Source: Candidatus Thorarchaeota archaeon (GTDB lineage Archaea > Asgardarchaeota > Thorarchaeia > Thorarchaeales > Thorarchaeaceae). From it: 64,000 bases of DNA. The stretch is taken from positions 29,287 through 93,286 of the forward strand of contig JAEOUN010000085.1 of NCBI GenBank assembly GCA_016839245.1. The letters run 5' to 3'. The notes beneath the pieces were generated by a model that saw only the letters and a program-made list of their open reading frames with translations, was not told the origin of the DNA and searched no databases. The stretch's first letter is position 1. Every line of letters starts with the position of its first letter. Shown piece after piece: positions 17,848-28,249 of this stretch. Position numbers and translations under genes: made by a program.

Positions 17848-19163
17848 GCGATAATCCAAATGTGGATGCTGAAGGCGAATCAGAGGAGCTTGAAATAGAT
17901 CCTCAGTTAGCTTTAGCGGATGCACGCTATGAAGTCATTGGTTCCATCCTATGTGAAGTATACGAACCAGGCGATGCAAAATGGATTCTTAGCGATTTGC
18001 TTGATAGAGTCCTATTGCACAAGTATCTTGGACTTCCAATATTCTTAGTAATAATGTGGGCTATGTTTCACTTCACTTTTCAAATCTCAAGGGTTTTCAT
18101 GGAGATGGTAACACAATTCTTTGCGTGGCTTGGAACATATACATCGCAGATTCCAATTCCATGGCTTGCATCACTCCTCACGAATGGTGTATTATCAGGT
18201 GTAGGATTCATTCTCACATTTGTCCCACCAATCTTCTTTCTCTACCTATCTATTTCAATTCTCGAAGATACTGGATACCTATCGCGAGCCGCTTTTGTGA
18301 TGGACCGACTAATGATGAAGATGGGTCTTCATGGGAGGAGCTTCATTCCCTTGCTTCTTGGTTTTGGATGTAGTGTTGCAGCAGTGATGGCTGCGAGGAC
18401 GGTTGACGGCAGGTCCAATAGACTTACAACTATACTTGTAAGTCCGCTAATGTCATGTGCTGGAAGATTACCAGTGTACATACTCATTGCAGGAGTCTTT
18501 TTCCCTGCGTTTGCTGGAACTATGGTATTTGCAATGTATATTCTTGGAATTGTCATGGCAATACTTGTTTCTCTGATTTTCAAAAAGGTCCTATTCAGAG
18601 AAGAATCATCTTCGCTTCTTATGGAATTATCACAATACCAGATCCCGACCATTCATGGATCTTTTCGTCACATGTGGGACAGAGGATTATTATTCCTTAA
18701 AACAGCCGGAACGTATCTTCTCATCGGCAGTATATTCATGTGGATTCTGTCTTCGTTTGGATTCGCAGGATATGGAGTGCCGATTGAGGCATCCTTTGCC
18801 AGTATGTTAGGAAAACTTCTAGAACCGATATTCGTCCCACTTGGTTTTAGTTGGCAGGTTGTGACGGCACTCATCTTTGGCTTTATAGCAAAAGAAGCAG
18901 TCATTCAGACACTCTCAATCATCTACGCAGTTGCAGGGAATACATCGTTAGAGGCTGCTCTTCTTGCCACCATTACACCACTCTCAGCATTTACACTCAT
19001 GGTGTTTGTTTTGCTATACATTCCATGCCTTGCAACAATCGGCGCAATACGAAAGGAAACAGGATCATGGAAATGGACTCTGGTCTCAATAGTGTATCAG
19101 TTAATACTTGCTTATACGATATCCTTAGGAATCATCTTGATAGGAGGTCTGGTCCTTGGCTAG
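17844..19163 (+). CDS. feoB: FeoB, C-terminal membrane channel part (split gene)
   Basis: 439 residues corresponding to the FeoB permease. It starts with an acidic linker, then ADARYEVIGSI (the conserved entry to the channel part), followed by about eight to ten membrane segments. The two Gate regions are recognisable, including LLGFGCSVAAVMAARTV and LLVSPLMSCAGRLPVYIL, each with the conserved Cys, and a C-terminal LLYIPCLATIGAIRKE. It should carry Fe2+ across the membrane, driven or gated by the separate GTPase protein. Start overlaps the GTPase gene by four bases. The next gene begins eight bases before the stop. Confidence 0.9.
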   Translation: MSDNPNVDAEGESEELEIDPQLALADARYEVIGSILCEVYEPGDAKWILSDLLDRVLLHKYLGLPIFLVIMWAMFHFTFQISRVFMEMVTQFFAWLGTYTSQIPIPWLASLLTNGVLSGVGFILTFVPPIFFLYLSISILEDTGYLSRAAFVMDRLMMKMGLHGRSFIPLLLGFGCSVAAVMAARTVDGRSNRLTTILVSPLMSCAGRLPVYILIAGVFFPAFAGTMVFAMYILGIVMAILVSLIFKKVLFREESSSLLMELSQYQIPTIHGSFRHMWDRGLLFLKTAGTYLLIGSIFMWILSSFGFAGYGVPIEASFASMLGKLLEPIFVPLGFSWQVVTALIFGFIAKEAVIQTLSIIYAVAGNTSLEAALLATITPLSAFTLMVFVLLYIPCLATIGAIRKETGSWKWTLVSIVYQLILAYTISLGIILIGGLVLG

Positions 19164-19644
19164 AAATAATCCAGACATAATTGGAGTACCTAAAGACGGT
19201 ACCTGGCCGGCAATTCTAGCTCTTGTAATAGGCATCTCTTATGGAATAGTAGGTATACTTCAAATAATGGTAAGCCTTGGTCTCATGGCACCAATTGCAG
19301 GATTCAACGATTTTGTGGGAGGTCTACTCCTCATCATAGTAGCTTCAGTCTTCCTTACTGGAGTACGACCGCTCTCAAGGAATGAACAAGAAGGATATGC
19401 ATTCATTGCAGTAGGATATATACTAACTGCAATTATGTTTGCTCTGCAAATCCTGGTCATTATTACTAATGCATTGGGATGGCTCCTACATTATGAAGAA
19501 TGGCTTAATTGGAATATCATGAATGATATCACACCTTCTCTCTGGATGTTCATCATTTTAATGACATCGACTGGTGCGCTTTGGATCTTTGGTAACTTGC
19601 GTGATAGACTTGCACCAAAAAGAACTGTGGAGGAGTCACAGTGA
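19156..19644 (+). CDS. Small four-helix membrane protein of the feo operon
   Basis: 162 residues with four predicted membrane segments (about 13-36, 42-66, 75-100 and 122-142). The start is TTG at 19156 with GGAGG eight bases upstream, overlapping feoB. I do not recognise a named family. Its position between the channel and the FeoC-like gene, with overlaps on both sides, makes a role as an accessory subunit or stabiliser of the split FeoB likely, but this is inferred from context only. Confidence 0.6.
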   Translation: MARNNPDIIGVPKDGTWPAILALVIGISYGIVGILQIMVSLGLMAPIAGFNDFVGGLLLIIVASVFLTGVRPLSRNEQEGYAFIAVGYILTAIMFALQILVIITNALGWLLHYEEWLNWNIMNDITPSLWMFIILMTSTGALWIFGNLRDRLAPKRTVEESQ

Positions 19645-19928
19645 TAGAACAGGTCTTAGAATTGATAGTCGAAGGTCGAGTGACTGATAAACGAGAAATA
19701 GCCAGAGAGGTAGGGATACAGATTGAAACTCTCAATGGTATGATAGATCTTCTATGCGAGCGAGGTTACTTAAGAATAGGTAAGCAGAGTTGCATGGATG
19801 ATACTCATTGTTCTGGATGTAGTATGGCAGATACCTGTGGATCCACTGATAGATACGGGAGAGTATTATTTGTCACAGAAAAAGCGAAGCGATATGTCAA
19901 AGCTCGGAGGGATAAGAAAAATGAATAA
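19641..19928 (+). CDS. FeoC-like winged-helix protein with Cys cluster
   Basis: 95 residues. The first 45 form a small winged helix (QVLELIVEGRVTDKREIAREVGIQIETLNGMIDLLCERGYL), followed by Cys51, Cys57, Cys60 and Cys66 in a loop, the arrangement seen in FeoC proteins that bind an Fe-S cluster or iron. FeoC is thought to control FeoB stability or feo expression in response to oxygen or iron. It starts at GTG overlapping the previous stop by four bases, with GGAG upstream, and itself overlaps the next gene by eight bases. Confidence 0.7.
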   Translation: MIEQVLELIVEGRVTDKREIAREVGIQIETLNGMIDLLCERGYLRIGKQSCMDDTHCSGCSMADTCGSTDRYGRVLFVTEKAKRYVKARRDKKNE

Positions 19929-20328
19929 GAAACAAGTCAATGATGATGACATCGAACTGACTCAAGCTTTAGAGATGTATGTCAAGACAATTTATGAACT
20001 TGAGGAAGAATTCGGTTCTGCTGCACCATCAGATATCGCTGCCACGTTGTCAGTCAAAGCACCTAGCGTTACATCAGCTTTACAAAAACTGGATACGCTT
20101 GGAATGGCTGTATATCATCGCTATCAACATGTGAATTTAACAAGTAAAGGAAAGGAAATCGCCAAGATATTAAATGGCAGGCATCAAACACTCTTAGATT
20201 TCCTACTTTTGATTGGAGTAAATGAAGAGATAGCTATGAGTGATGCATGTGAGATTGAACATATTGTACATAGACAGACAATACAAAGGCTCTCGCAATT
20301 TCTTGTGAAGATGTCGAAAAAGAAGTAA
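19921..20328 (+). CDS. DtxR/MntR-family metal-dependent transcription regulator
   Basis: 135 residues from the ATG at 19921, preceded by GGAGG ten bases upstream. A longer frame begins at 19798, but it only reads through the preceding gene in another frame and is not used. An N-terminal winged helix (about 10-70: ALEMYVKTIYELEEE...APSDIAATLSVKAPSVTSALQKL) is followed by the dimerisation and metal-binding domain with the ligand pattern CEIEHIVH (about 106-113) and His at NGRH. No SH3 domain is present, so it is the short MntR-like form. It probably represses the feo operon when iron is sufficient, acting at the half-sites upstream of feoA. Confidence 0.85.
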   Translation: MNKKQVNDDDIELTQALEMYVKTIYELEEEFGSAAPSDIAATLSVKAPSVTSALQKLDTLGMAVYHRYQHVNLTSKGKEIAKILNGRHQTLLDFLLLIGVNEEIAMSDACEIEHIVHRQTIQRLSQFLVKMSKKK

Positions 20329-20435
20329 TATGAGAATTTACCTATTTCTTTGAAAAACCAAACAGCTTTTCTAGAATTTTAGCAAACAGTATAATAAGTA
20401 AATTTCCACAATAGAATGTCAGAGGAGGAGGACAT

Positions 20436-20990
20436 TTGAGCTCGCGACCTGACACATACAGGATACTTGTAGCTGGTGATGAGGAACTTGGATTCAGCTT
20501 CTGTGCAAGATTACTTAATAGAAACCTATCGGATCCAAGAACAATTGCACAGCAATCTCTTGAGAAACCTTGGCCAGAAGACGAATGGACAAAACACGCC
20601 ACCATTTCCAAAAATGGGAGAATCACAACTTTCGAATTTGATCTAGAACTTCATGGTCCATGGTGCTGGGAATTATATAATGCACTCGAACCACGTGATT
20701 ATTTCCGTCGATTTGCAGGAATAATATATTGTGCAGATCCGGGAAGAGAGAATCTGCCTTCTGAACTCTCGAACTTCATCGAGTCAGTCGGAATTCATGT
20801 GGGAAAGAAGTTGCCTTCAATAATGATTGTTGACCGTTCAAGAAAGTGGCAGAAAGGGCAAATGGATGCCTTACGAGAATTGGCTGAAAAACTTGAGATG
20901 TCAGTCTATTTCATTAGACTAGATACAAGCGAGAATATCCAAGAAGCATTCAAGGATTTAGCTAATGGAATCATTCAACATATGGAATAA
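20436..20990 (+). CDS. Ras-like small GTPase homologue with degenerate nucleotide motifs
   Basis: 184 residues with the alternating strand-helix layout and length of a Ras-superfamily domain. The P-loop position reads GDEELGFS (14-21): it matches GxxxxGKS except that the essential Lys is Phe. The DxxG position is unclear (FEFDLELHG). The strand preceding G4 reads MIVDRSRKWQ instead of NKxD. It therefore probably does not bind GTP in the usual way. Asgard archaea have many Ras-like GTPases, including degenerate ones, so the gene is a lineage hint. It starts at TTG with GGAGGAGG just upstream and has its own TATA-like box (about 20388-20397). A role as a scaffold or Roadblock/GAP partner is speculation. 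Confidence 0.5.
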   Translation: MSSRPDTYRILVAGDEELGFSFCARLLNRNLSDPRTIAQQSLEKPWPEDEWTKHATISKNGRITTFEFDLELHGPWCWELYNALEPRDYFRRFAGIIYCADPGRENLPSELSNFIESVGIHVGKKLPSIMIVDRSRKWQKGQMDALRELAEKLEMSVYFIRLDTSENIQEAFKDLANGIIQHME

Positions 20991-20997
20991 CAGCACA

Positions 20998-23446
<2,449 letters not shown>

Positions 23447-24403
23447 ATGTCATTACGCACGGACAAGAAACAACCAGAGAGGTCAAAGGGTGATATAGAG
23501 TTTGTATGTCCAGAATGCGGCTCAAAAGATGTCATCCAGGACCTTGAGAAAGGAGAGCGCATCTGCGCATCCTGTGGATTAGTTGTTTCAGAACATCGTA
23601 TTGATAGCGGACCGGAGTGGCGTGCCTTTACTTCGGATGAGAAAGATGCACGCTCACGAGCGGGAGCACCTACGAACTATGCAATTCATGACAAGGGTCT
23701 CAGCACCATGATCGACTGGAGAGACCATGACTCACAGGGAAAAAGATTCACTGCAAAGAAACGATCAGAGATCTATCGGCTACGGAAATGGCAGATACGA
23801 ACTCGAGTACATAGCTCAGTGGATAGGAACCTCGCTCAAGCAATGAGCGAACTTGATAGACTATCTTCACAGCTTGGACTCACAAAGAGCATCAAGGAAC
23901 TGGCTGCACTGCTATATAGAAAACTAATCGTTCGACGACTTGCGCGAAGTAGGTCAATCGATGCGATGGTTGGAGCTAGTATCTACGCCGCATGTAGGCT
24001 AAGAAACGCACCACGTTCCCTTGAAGAGATTGCTCGACATTCACGAGTGAATCGGAAGAAGATTGGACAGCATTATAGACTTCTGGTTGAAAAGTTGAAG
24101 ATTCGAATGCCAATCTCAGATCCAGCAAACTACGTACCACGATTTATTACAGAACTGAACCTTCCTGGCATTGTTCAACAGAAAGTCATCGAGATCTTGG
24201 AACAAGCCAAGGAAAAGCGAACCTTGGTCACAGGAAGAGATCCTCGAGGCCTTGCAGCAGCAGCAATCTACATTGCCAGTATTTTAACAGATCATCGAGT
24301 GACACAACGAGACATTGCTATGGCAGCTGGAGTGACAGAGGTTACCGTACGGAATCGATACAAAGAACTCGTTCAGAAACTGAATATCACAATGGCACCG
24401 TGA
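23447..24403 (+). CDS. tfb: Transcription initiation factor B (first paralogue)
   Basis: 318 residues from the ATG at 23447, chosen because AGGAG lies about nine bases upstream; an in-frame ATG at 23429 lies before the ribosome-binding site. N-terminal zinc ribbon with Cys21, Cys24, Cys40 and Cys43 (CPEC...CASC), then the B-reader/linker (EWRAFTSDE) and two cyclin folds (about 120-215 and 220-315). The protein recruits RNA polymerase to TBP-bound promoters and reads the BRE. In the C-terminal fold, the recognition-helix region reads VTRQ-like RVTQRDIAMAAGVTEVTVRNRYKEL. A second, closely similar tfb follows 95 bases downstream. Confidence 0.95.
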   Translation: MSLRTDKKQPERSKGDIEFVCPECGSKDVIQDLEKGERICASCGLVVSEHRIDSGPEWRAFTSDEKDARSRAGAPTNYAIHDKGLSTMIDWRDHDSQGKRFTAKKRSEIYRLRKWQIRTRVHSSVDRNLAQAMSELDRLSSQLGLTKSIKELAALLYRKLIVRRLARSRSIDAMVGASIYAACRLRNAPRSLEEIARHSRVNRKKIGQHYRLLVEKLKIRMPISDPANYVPRFITELNLPGIVQQKVIEILEQAKEKRTLVTGRDPRGLAAAAIYIASILTDHRVTQRDIAMAAGVTEVTVRNRYKELVQKLNITMAP

Positions 24404-24442
24404 TAGACTAGTGAAGAGAGGAAAAATACAAACAAAAGCCAC

Positions 24443-24462
24443 CGAGGGAGCCTGGGCCCTCG
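24443..24462 (+). repeat. Hairpin between the two tfb genes
   Basis: CGAGGG (24443-24448) pairs with CCCTCG (24457-24462) around an eight-base GC-rich loop, flanked by a direct repeat CAAAAGCCA on both sides. It has no T-run, so it is more likely a leader structure or processing site of the second tfb message than a terminator. Confidence 0.35.
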
Positions 24463-24498
24463 CCAAAAGCCAGGATGTTGGAGGGAATAAGTGCTCAA

Positions 24499-25497
24499 AT
24501 GGCAACCAATACAGCAGCTAATACATTAGAAGATGGAAGAAGACAGGATATAGGAATTGTGCAGACACCGAATGCCTCATGTCCCGATTGTGGGTCATCA
24601 GAGGTAGTGCGGGATAATGAGAAGGGTGAGATTATTTGCGCTCGATGCGGTCTTGTACTTTCTGACCACAGAATAGATACTGGACCCGAGTGGAGGGCTT
24701 TCACCTCAGACGAACGAGATAGTCGTTCAAGAACTGGGGCTCCTGAAGCATTAGGAATGCATGACAAGGGTCTCTCAACAATGATAGATTGGAGAGATCA
24801 TGATGGAAAAGGCGGAACATTCAGTGCCAAACAGCGTGCGCAGATTTACAGACTGCGCAAATGGCAGATACGTACGCGAGTACACTCAAGCCTTGACCGC
24901 AATCTCGCACAGGCAATGACAGAGATCGACAGATTGGCGTCTCAACTTGGATTATCACCAGCTCTTAAAGAGCATGCCGCGCGGATGTACAGGAAACTCA
25001 TTGCAGGAAGACTTTGGCGAAGTCGGAGTATAGACGCAACAGCAGCCGCTGCCGTCTATGCTGCATGTCGACACAGAGGTTCACCTCGTTCAATCGAAGA
25101 GATTGCTGAACACAGCAGGGAGAACAAGAAGAAGATCTCAGCGCACTACAGGATGCTGGTGACCAAGCTGAAGGTACGCATGCCCATATCATCTCCTGAG
25201 ATGTACATACCAAGATTCATTTCAGAACTCAACCTATCTGTAGATGTTCAAAGGCTAGCAATCGATATCCTAGATAGAGCACGAGAAGTTCGCGGGCTTA
25301 TTACTGGAAGAGACCCACGAGGTCTTGCAGCAGCCGCGATATATGTTGCATCTATTATGACAGGCTCTAGAGTCACACAAAGAGATATTTCCGAGGTCAG
25401 TGGAGTGACTGAAGTCACCATTCGAAATCGATACAAGGAGCTTGTATCAAAGCTCAATCTTTCAATGGCTCCAGATATTATGGAAATAGCCGCATAA
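24499..25497 (+). CDS. tfb: Transcription initiation factor B (second paralogue)
   Basis: 332 residues from the ATG at 24499; an ATG at 24475 is also in frame, and GGAGG (24480-24484) sits between them. Same layout as the upstream paralogue: zinc ribbon with Cys28, Cys31, Cys47 and Cys50 and two cyclin folds. The region around GLSTMIDWRDHD and the C-terminal RDPRGLAAAAIYVAS are almost identical in both. The main differences are in the N-terminal extension and in the first cyclin fold. Two TFBs can pair with different promoters, so they may divide general and condition-specific transcription. The gene ends at a strong terminator. Confidence 0.93.
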   Translation: MATNTAANTLEDGRRQDIGIVQTPNASCPDCGSSEVVRDNEKGEIICARCGLVLSDHRIDTGPEWRAFTSDERDSRSRTGAPEALGMHDKGLSTMIDWRDHDGKGGTFSAKQRAQIYRLRKWQIRTRVHSSLDRNLAQAMTEIDRLASQLGLSPALKEHAARMYRKLIAGRLWRSRSIDATAAAAVYAACRHRGSPRSIEEIAEHSRENKKKISAHYRMLVTKLKVRMPISSPEMYIPRFISELNLSVDVQRLAIDILDRAREVRGLITGRDPRGLAAAAIYVASIMTGSRVTQRDISEVSGVTEVTIRNRYKELVSKLNLSMAPDIMEIAA

Positions 25498-25507
25498 GGC
25501 TAATACA

Positions 25508-25545
25508 TGGCCGCGGGAAACTGCGGCCACTTCATTTTCTTTTAT
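25508..25545 (+). terminator. Intrinsic terminator after the tfb pair
   Basis: TGGCCGC (25508-25514) pairs perfectly with GCGGCCA (25523-25529) around eight bases, followed by a T-rich stretch (CTTCATTTTCTTTTA). Confidence 0.75.
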
Positions 25546-25580
25546 CGAATGAAATCGATTGAATGTAGTCTCTAGTTGTT

Positions 25581-26129
25581 TTATGGTGCGATTTCCGTTC
25601 CTGCAGTATAGGCTTTATTTTCCGCGCCGGATTCAAAGAGCCAGTAATGCAATTCACTATGAATTACGCCATTTGCTTGTATTGTTGCATTTCGAAAGAT
25701 ATCAAGTGAATCTGTGGCATCTTCTCCACCAGAGGTAAGGAGTAACACAACAGGTTTACCTTCGAAATCAGCACGTGCCAAATAGATCTGCATTGATTGA
25801 TGAGGTTGTGCGCCATTTACAGGTGCACCCAGGACAATGAGATCATATCCCGTAACATTTGTGGAGGTTTGCTGAGATGTCGTAGTCATTTCTACTCGCC
25901 AATCTGAATCAACCAACCCTTGAATGAAATGATTTACAATCGCCTCGTTGAAGCTGGTCACGCCAGGTCGAAACACAACAAAGGCAGTACCAGTCGCGCC
26001 ATTAGGATTCTGAACATCTACCTCACGGACTATCTCACGACTATTAAACCCAACAATGACCATCGTAGTGACCATCAATCCTGCGATGAGTATGATACAA
26101 GTCAGACCACACATTCGCTTCTTACTCAT
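25581..26129 (-). CDS. Membrane-anchored flavodoxin-like protein
   Basis: 182 residues from the ATG at 26129, which has GAGGT nine bases upstream; a longer frame to 26213 lacks such a site. A basic start and one membrane helix (about 8-29) anchor it. The remainder has flavodoxin-like strands and loops: ATGTAFVVFRPG, then YDLIVLGAPVNGAQPHQSMQIYL and EGKPVVLLLTSGGED. The usual T/S-x-T-G-N-T FMN phosphate loop is replaced by FRPGVTSFNE, so FMN binding is doubtful. It follows the CDP-alcohol transferase-like gene by 59 bases and is probably co-transcribed with it. Redox or scaffold role unknown. Confidence 0.6.
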   Translation of the reverse strand: MSKKRMCGLTCIILIAGLMVTTMVIVGFNSREIVREVDVQNPNGATGTAFVVFRPGVTSFNEAIVNHFIQGLVDSDWRVEMTTTSQQTSTNVTGYDLIVLGAPVNGAQPHQSMQIYLARADFEGKPVVLLLTSGGEDATDSLDIFRNATIQANGVIHSELHYWLFESGAENKAYTAGTEIAP

Positions 26130-26188
26130 GAAAGTAACCTCATGGTATACATATCTGGTTATCTCCAATGCGACTAATTCATGCATCC

Positions 26189-26731
26189 TTAATTTTCCTT
26201 TCGATTTTTCCATAGGAAAATTGAACGATAGAGCACTAAGATTGTAGAATACAATAGGAGAGAGACAAGTACAAAATCAAAGACAAGTGTCTGTTGAAAG
26301 ACTATAGTCAATCCGATTGTTATGAAGATATAGATTCCATAGTACTTTCCGATTGGATCATAGAGTGGTTTTGAATCGTTTGAGGTTATAATGAAAAAAA
26401 GGAAAAGTAAGATGAACATAACCAAAAGCCAAGGGGAGTAGATTGACTTTAGGGAAAAGGCGTAGAAAGATAATAGGATTAAGATGAAGTCTGCCACAGG
26501 ATCAAGATATGCCTCAATAGCTGAACTCGTTGTTATTTTCATCCATTGTGCAATCCTTCCATCCAGTATATCTGTAGCAAATGCCAAAGAATAGACCGCA
26601 ATGGAAATGTCAAGGTAGTCTAACGAGATTGCAAATAGTAAGGCAAATGCCAGGAAAACCCTGAGAACTACAAGTACAAAGGGAACTCTCCAATATCTAC
26701 TCCTATGTTGTGCCATGTCATCAGAGTCCAT
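26189..26731 (-). CDS. CDP-alcohol phosphatidyltransferase-like membrane protein, altered motif
   Basis: 180 residues with about five or six membrane helices. CDP-alcohol phosphatidyltransferases join a CDP-linked lipid to an alcohol and share D-x2-D-G-x2-A-R-x8-G-x3-D-x3-D. Here the four Asp are kept (Asp54, Asp57, Asp77, Asp81 within DILDG and AYLDPVAD), but the Arg is Gln62 and the second Gly is Glu73. The metal site may thus be intact while CDP-phosphate binding is altered. It could be a divergent archaeal lipid synthase or an inactive homologue. A TATA box lies about 21-32 bases upstream, consistent with leaderless start at 26731. Confidence 0.65.
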   Translation of the reverse strand: MDSDDMAQHRSRYWRVPFVLVVLRVFLAFALLFAISLDYLDISIAVYSLAFATDILDGRIAQWMKITTSSAIEAYLDPVADFILILLSFYAFSLKSIYSPWLLVMFILLFLFFIITSNDSKPLYDPIGKYYGIYIFITIGLTIVFQQTLVFDFVLVSLLLYSTILVLYRSIFLWKNRKEN

Positions 26732-26751
26732 ACAGCAGTGATGTTTAATTT

Positions 26752-26763
26752 AGCTATAAAGGG
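26752..26763 (-). promoter_or_regulatory. TATA-type promoter of the phosphatidyltransferase-like gene
   Basis: On the reverse strand, CCCCTTTATAGC precedes the ATG at 26731 by about 20-30 bases, which implies a transcript that begins at or next to the start codon. Confidence 0.45.
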
Positions 26764-26808
26764 GATTCGCTATGCATTATTTCCCAAATTGGAATTTTTG
26801 ATAATTTA

Positions 26809-28161
26809 TCATGACAGGAATTGTTTGGCAAGTTCATAATATCCTTGGGTAGTGAAAGCGATTGACTTGACTGGGATTCTCTCATCAACAGCGTGATAGA
26901 GACTCTGTCCAGTGGCTATATCCATCGCCTCATCGTGAATGACAAATCCATATGCTTGAGTTCCAAAGGCCTGTCTGAAGAATCTGCAGTCTGTACCATT
27001 TGGCTGCATCATCGGGACAAACTCATACTCATGCCCCATTACGGCTTTTAATGATGCATTCATTGCATCAACAAAACGACTTTCCATAGGACTTGCACTA
27101 CCTTCAGAATAGATCTTCTTCCCCCTTGATGTAAGAGGTTCTATGACCACCTTGCCTGCTAATGGACCGAGTGCTTTCCTCATGTGATAATGAACATATT
27201 CTTCATTCTGACCAGGGAGTAGCCTAACATCGACATCGACATGTGCTTCTCCCGCAACGACATTCGTACGGGTTCCGCCACTACAGAGATTTGGAGACCA
27301 AGTCATCTGTGTAATTGCATGAAGAAAACTTGCAACGCTGCGATTTCTTCCACCATAGATTTTCAATACTGTCTGAAAAGTCAAGTTGTTTTTTAGTAAG
27401 GCTCCAGTTAATCCACCTAATCCAATCCCTCTAGCAAAAGAACGTAGGTAAGTCAGGTCTTGTGGCAGCTTGTAGGAGGTAAGTCGTTGAATTACTTCAC
27501 TCATGGTCACAATAGCATTATCAGTAAGATAAGGCATAGAACCATGTTGCTCTCTTCCTTTGATGGTAATTCTTTGTGGTGCGAGACCCTTTTCTCCAAA
27601 CCATAACACAGTTCGATTTGTGCCAAATTGCTCACCACCTGGTTCAGACACAAGGTAATCAACATTCACCTTCTCAGAATAGTTCTTAATCATCCATATA
27701 GTCCCAAGTTGACTAGATTCCTCTTCATCTGATACGAGAAGTAACTTAAGATCACCTTTAGGTTGGAAGTGCTCATTATGTAATTGTACAAATGCGGCAC
27801 ATTGTGAAGCAGTTACAAACAACATATCTAGCGCGCCGCGACCCCAGAGAAACTCATCCTTGACAACTCCTTCGAAAGGTGGAACACTCCATTCCTTTTC
27901 ATCTACTACTGGTACAACATCGAGATGCCCAGGACCAAACATAAGACTTGGACCATCAGATACGCCAGGAAGTGTTGCGAGTAGATTACCACGCTCAGGT
28001 GCTGACTCAAAGACCTCGTATTCAACATCATTTCTATCAAGGAAATCCATAATTGTCCTAATGTTACGCATTTCGTTGCCTGGAGGATTAACACATTTGT
28101 TTTTGATGAGTTTCTGTACAAGATCTAGGGTTTCATTTTGCAAGAAATCACCAACATCCAA
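26809..28161 (-). CDS. M20 family metallopeptidase / deacylase
   Basis: 450 residues of the ArgE/DapE/carboxypeptidase G2 family, which hydrolyse amide bonds of N-acyl amino acids or small peptides with two metal ions. Metal ligands and catalytic residues are visible as His79 and Asp81 (GHLDVVP), Asp112 (GRGALDM) and Glu146/Glu147 (SDEEES). The dimerisation domain is inserted in the middle (about 195-320). The C-terminus supplies the final His. The start is TTG at 28161. A TATA-like CTTTATATCT lies only 3-14 bases upstream, so a downstream in-frame TTG at 28143 may be used instead. The substrate is unknown. Confidence 0.8.
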   Translation of the reverse strand: MDVGDFLQNETLDLVQKLIKNKCVNPPGNEMRNIRTIMDFLDRNDVEYEVFESAPERGNLLATLPGVSDGPSLMFGPGHLDVVPVVDEKEWSVPPFEGVVKDEFLWGRGALDMLFVTASQCAAFVQLHNEHFQPKGDLKLLLVSDEEESSQLGTIWMIKNYSEKVNVDYLVSEPGGEQFGTNRTVLWFGEKGLAPQRITIKGREQHGSMPYLTDNAIVTMSEVIQRLTSYKLPQDLTYLRSFARGIGLGGLTGALLKNNLTFQTVLKIYGGRNRSVASFLHAITQMTWSPNLCSGGTRTNVVAGEAHVDVDVRLLPGQNEEYVHYHMRKALGPLAGKVVIEPLTSRGKKIYSEGSASPMESRFVDAMNASLKAVMGHEYEFVPMMQPNGTDCRFFRQAFGTQAYGFVIHDEAMDIATGQSLYHAVDERIPVKSIAFTTQGYYELAKQFLS

Positions 28162-28204
28162 GATAGATATAAAGCTCCATAAATCTACTTGGAATTAGAT
28201 TCCT

Positions 28205-28242
28205 AAAACAAAAAATGTGAACGGGGTATATCTCTACCCCGT
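28205..28242 (-). terminator. Intrinsic terminator after the MFS gene
   Basis: An exact eight-base inverted repeat, ACGGGGTA (28221-28228) and TACCCCGT (28235-28242), with a six-base loop. On the reverse strand it is followed by a T-rich run. It lies directly after the stop of the reverse-strand MFS gene. Confidence 0.75.
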
Positions 28243-28249
28243 AATTGTC

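Noticed and set aside
17835..17855. Frameshift error joining the two FeoB parts
   Set aside because: The parts meet in a clean ATGA overlap identical in type to the neighbouring feoA-feoB junction, and the second part begins with its own acidic linker, which favours a true split. Comparison with relatives is still the decisive test.
19798..19920. N-terminal extension of the DtxR regulator
   Set aside because: The extension lies inside the FeoC-like gene in another frame, and the ATG at 19921 has a GGAGG ten bases upstream and begins at the conserved part of the protein.
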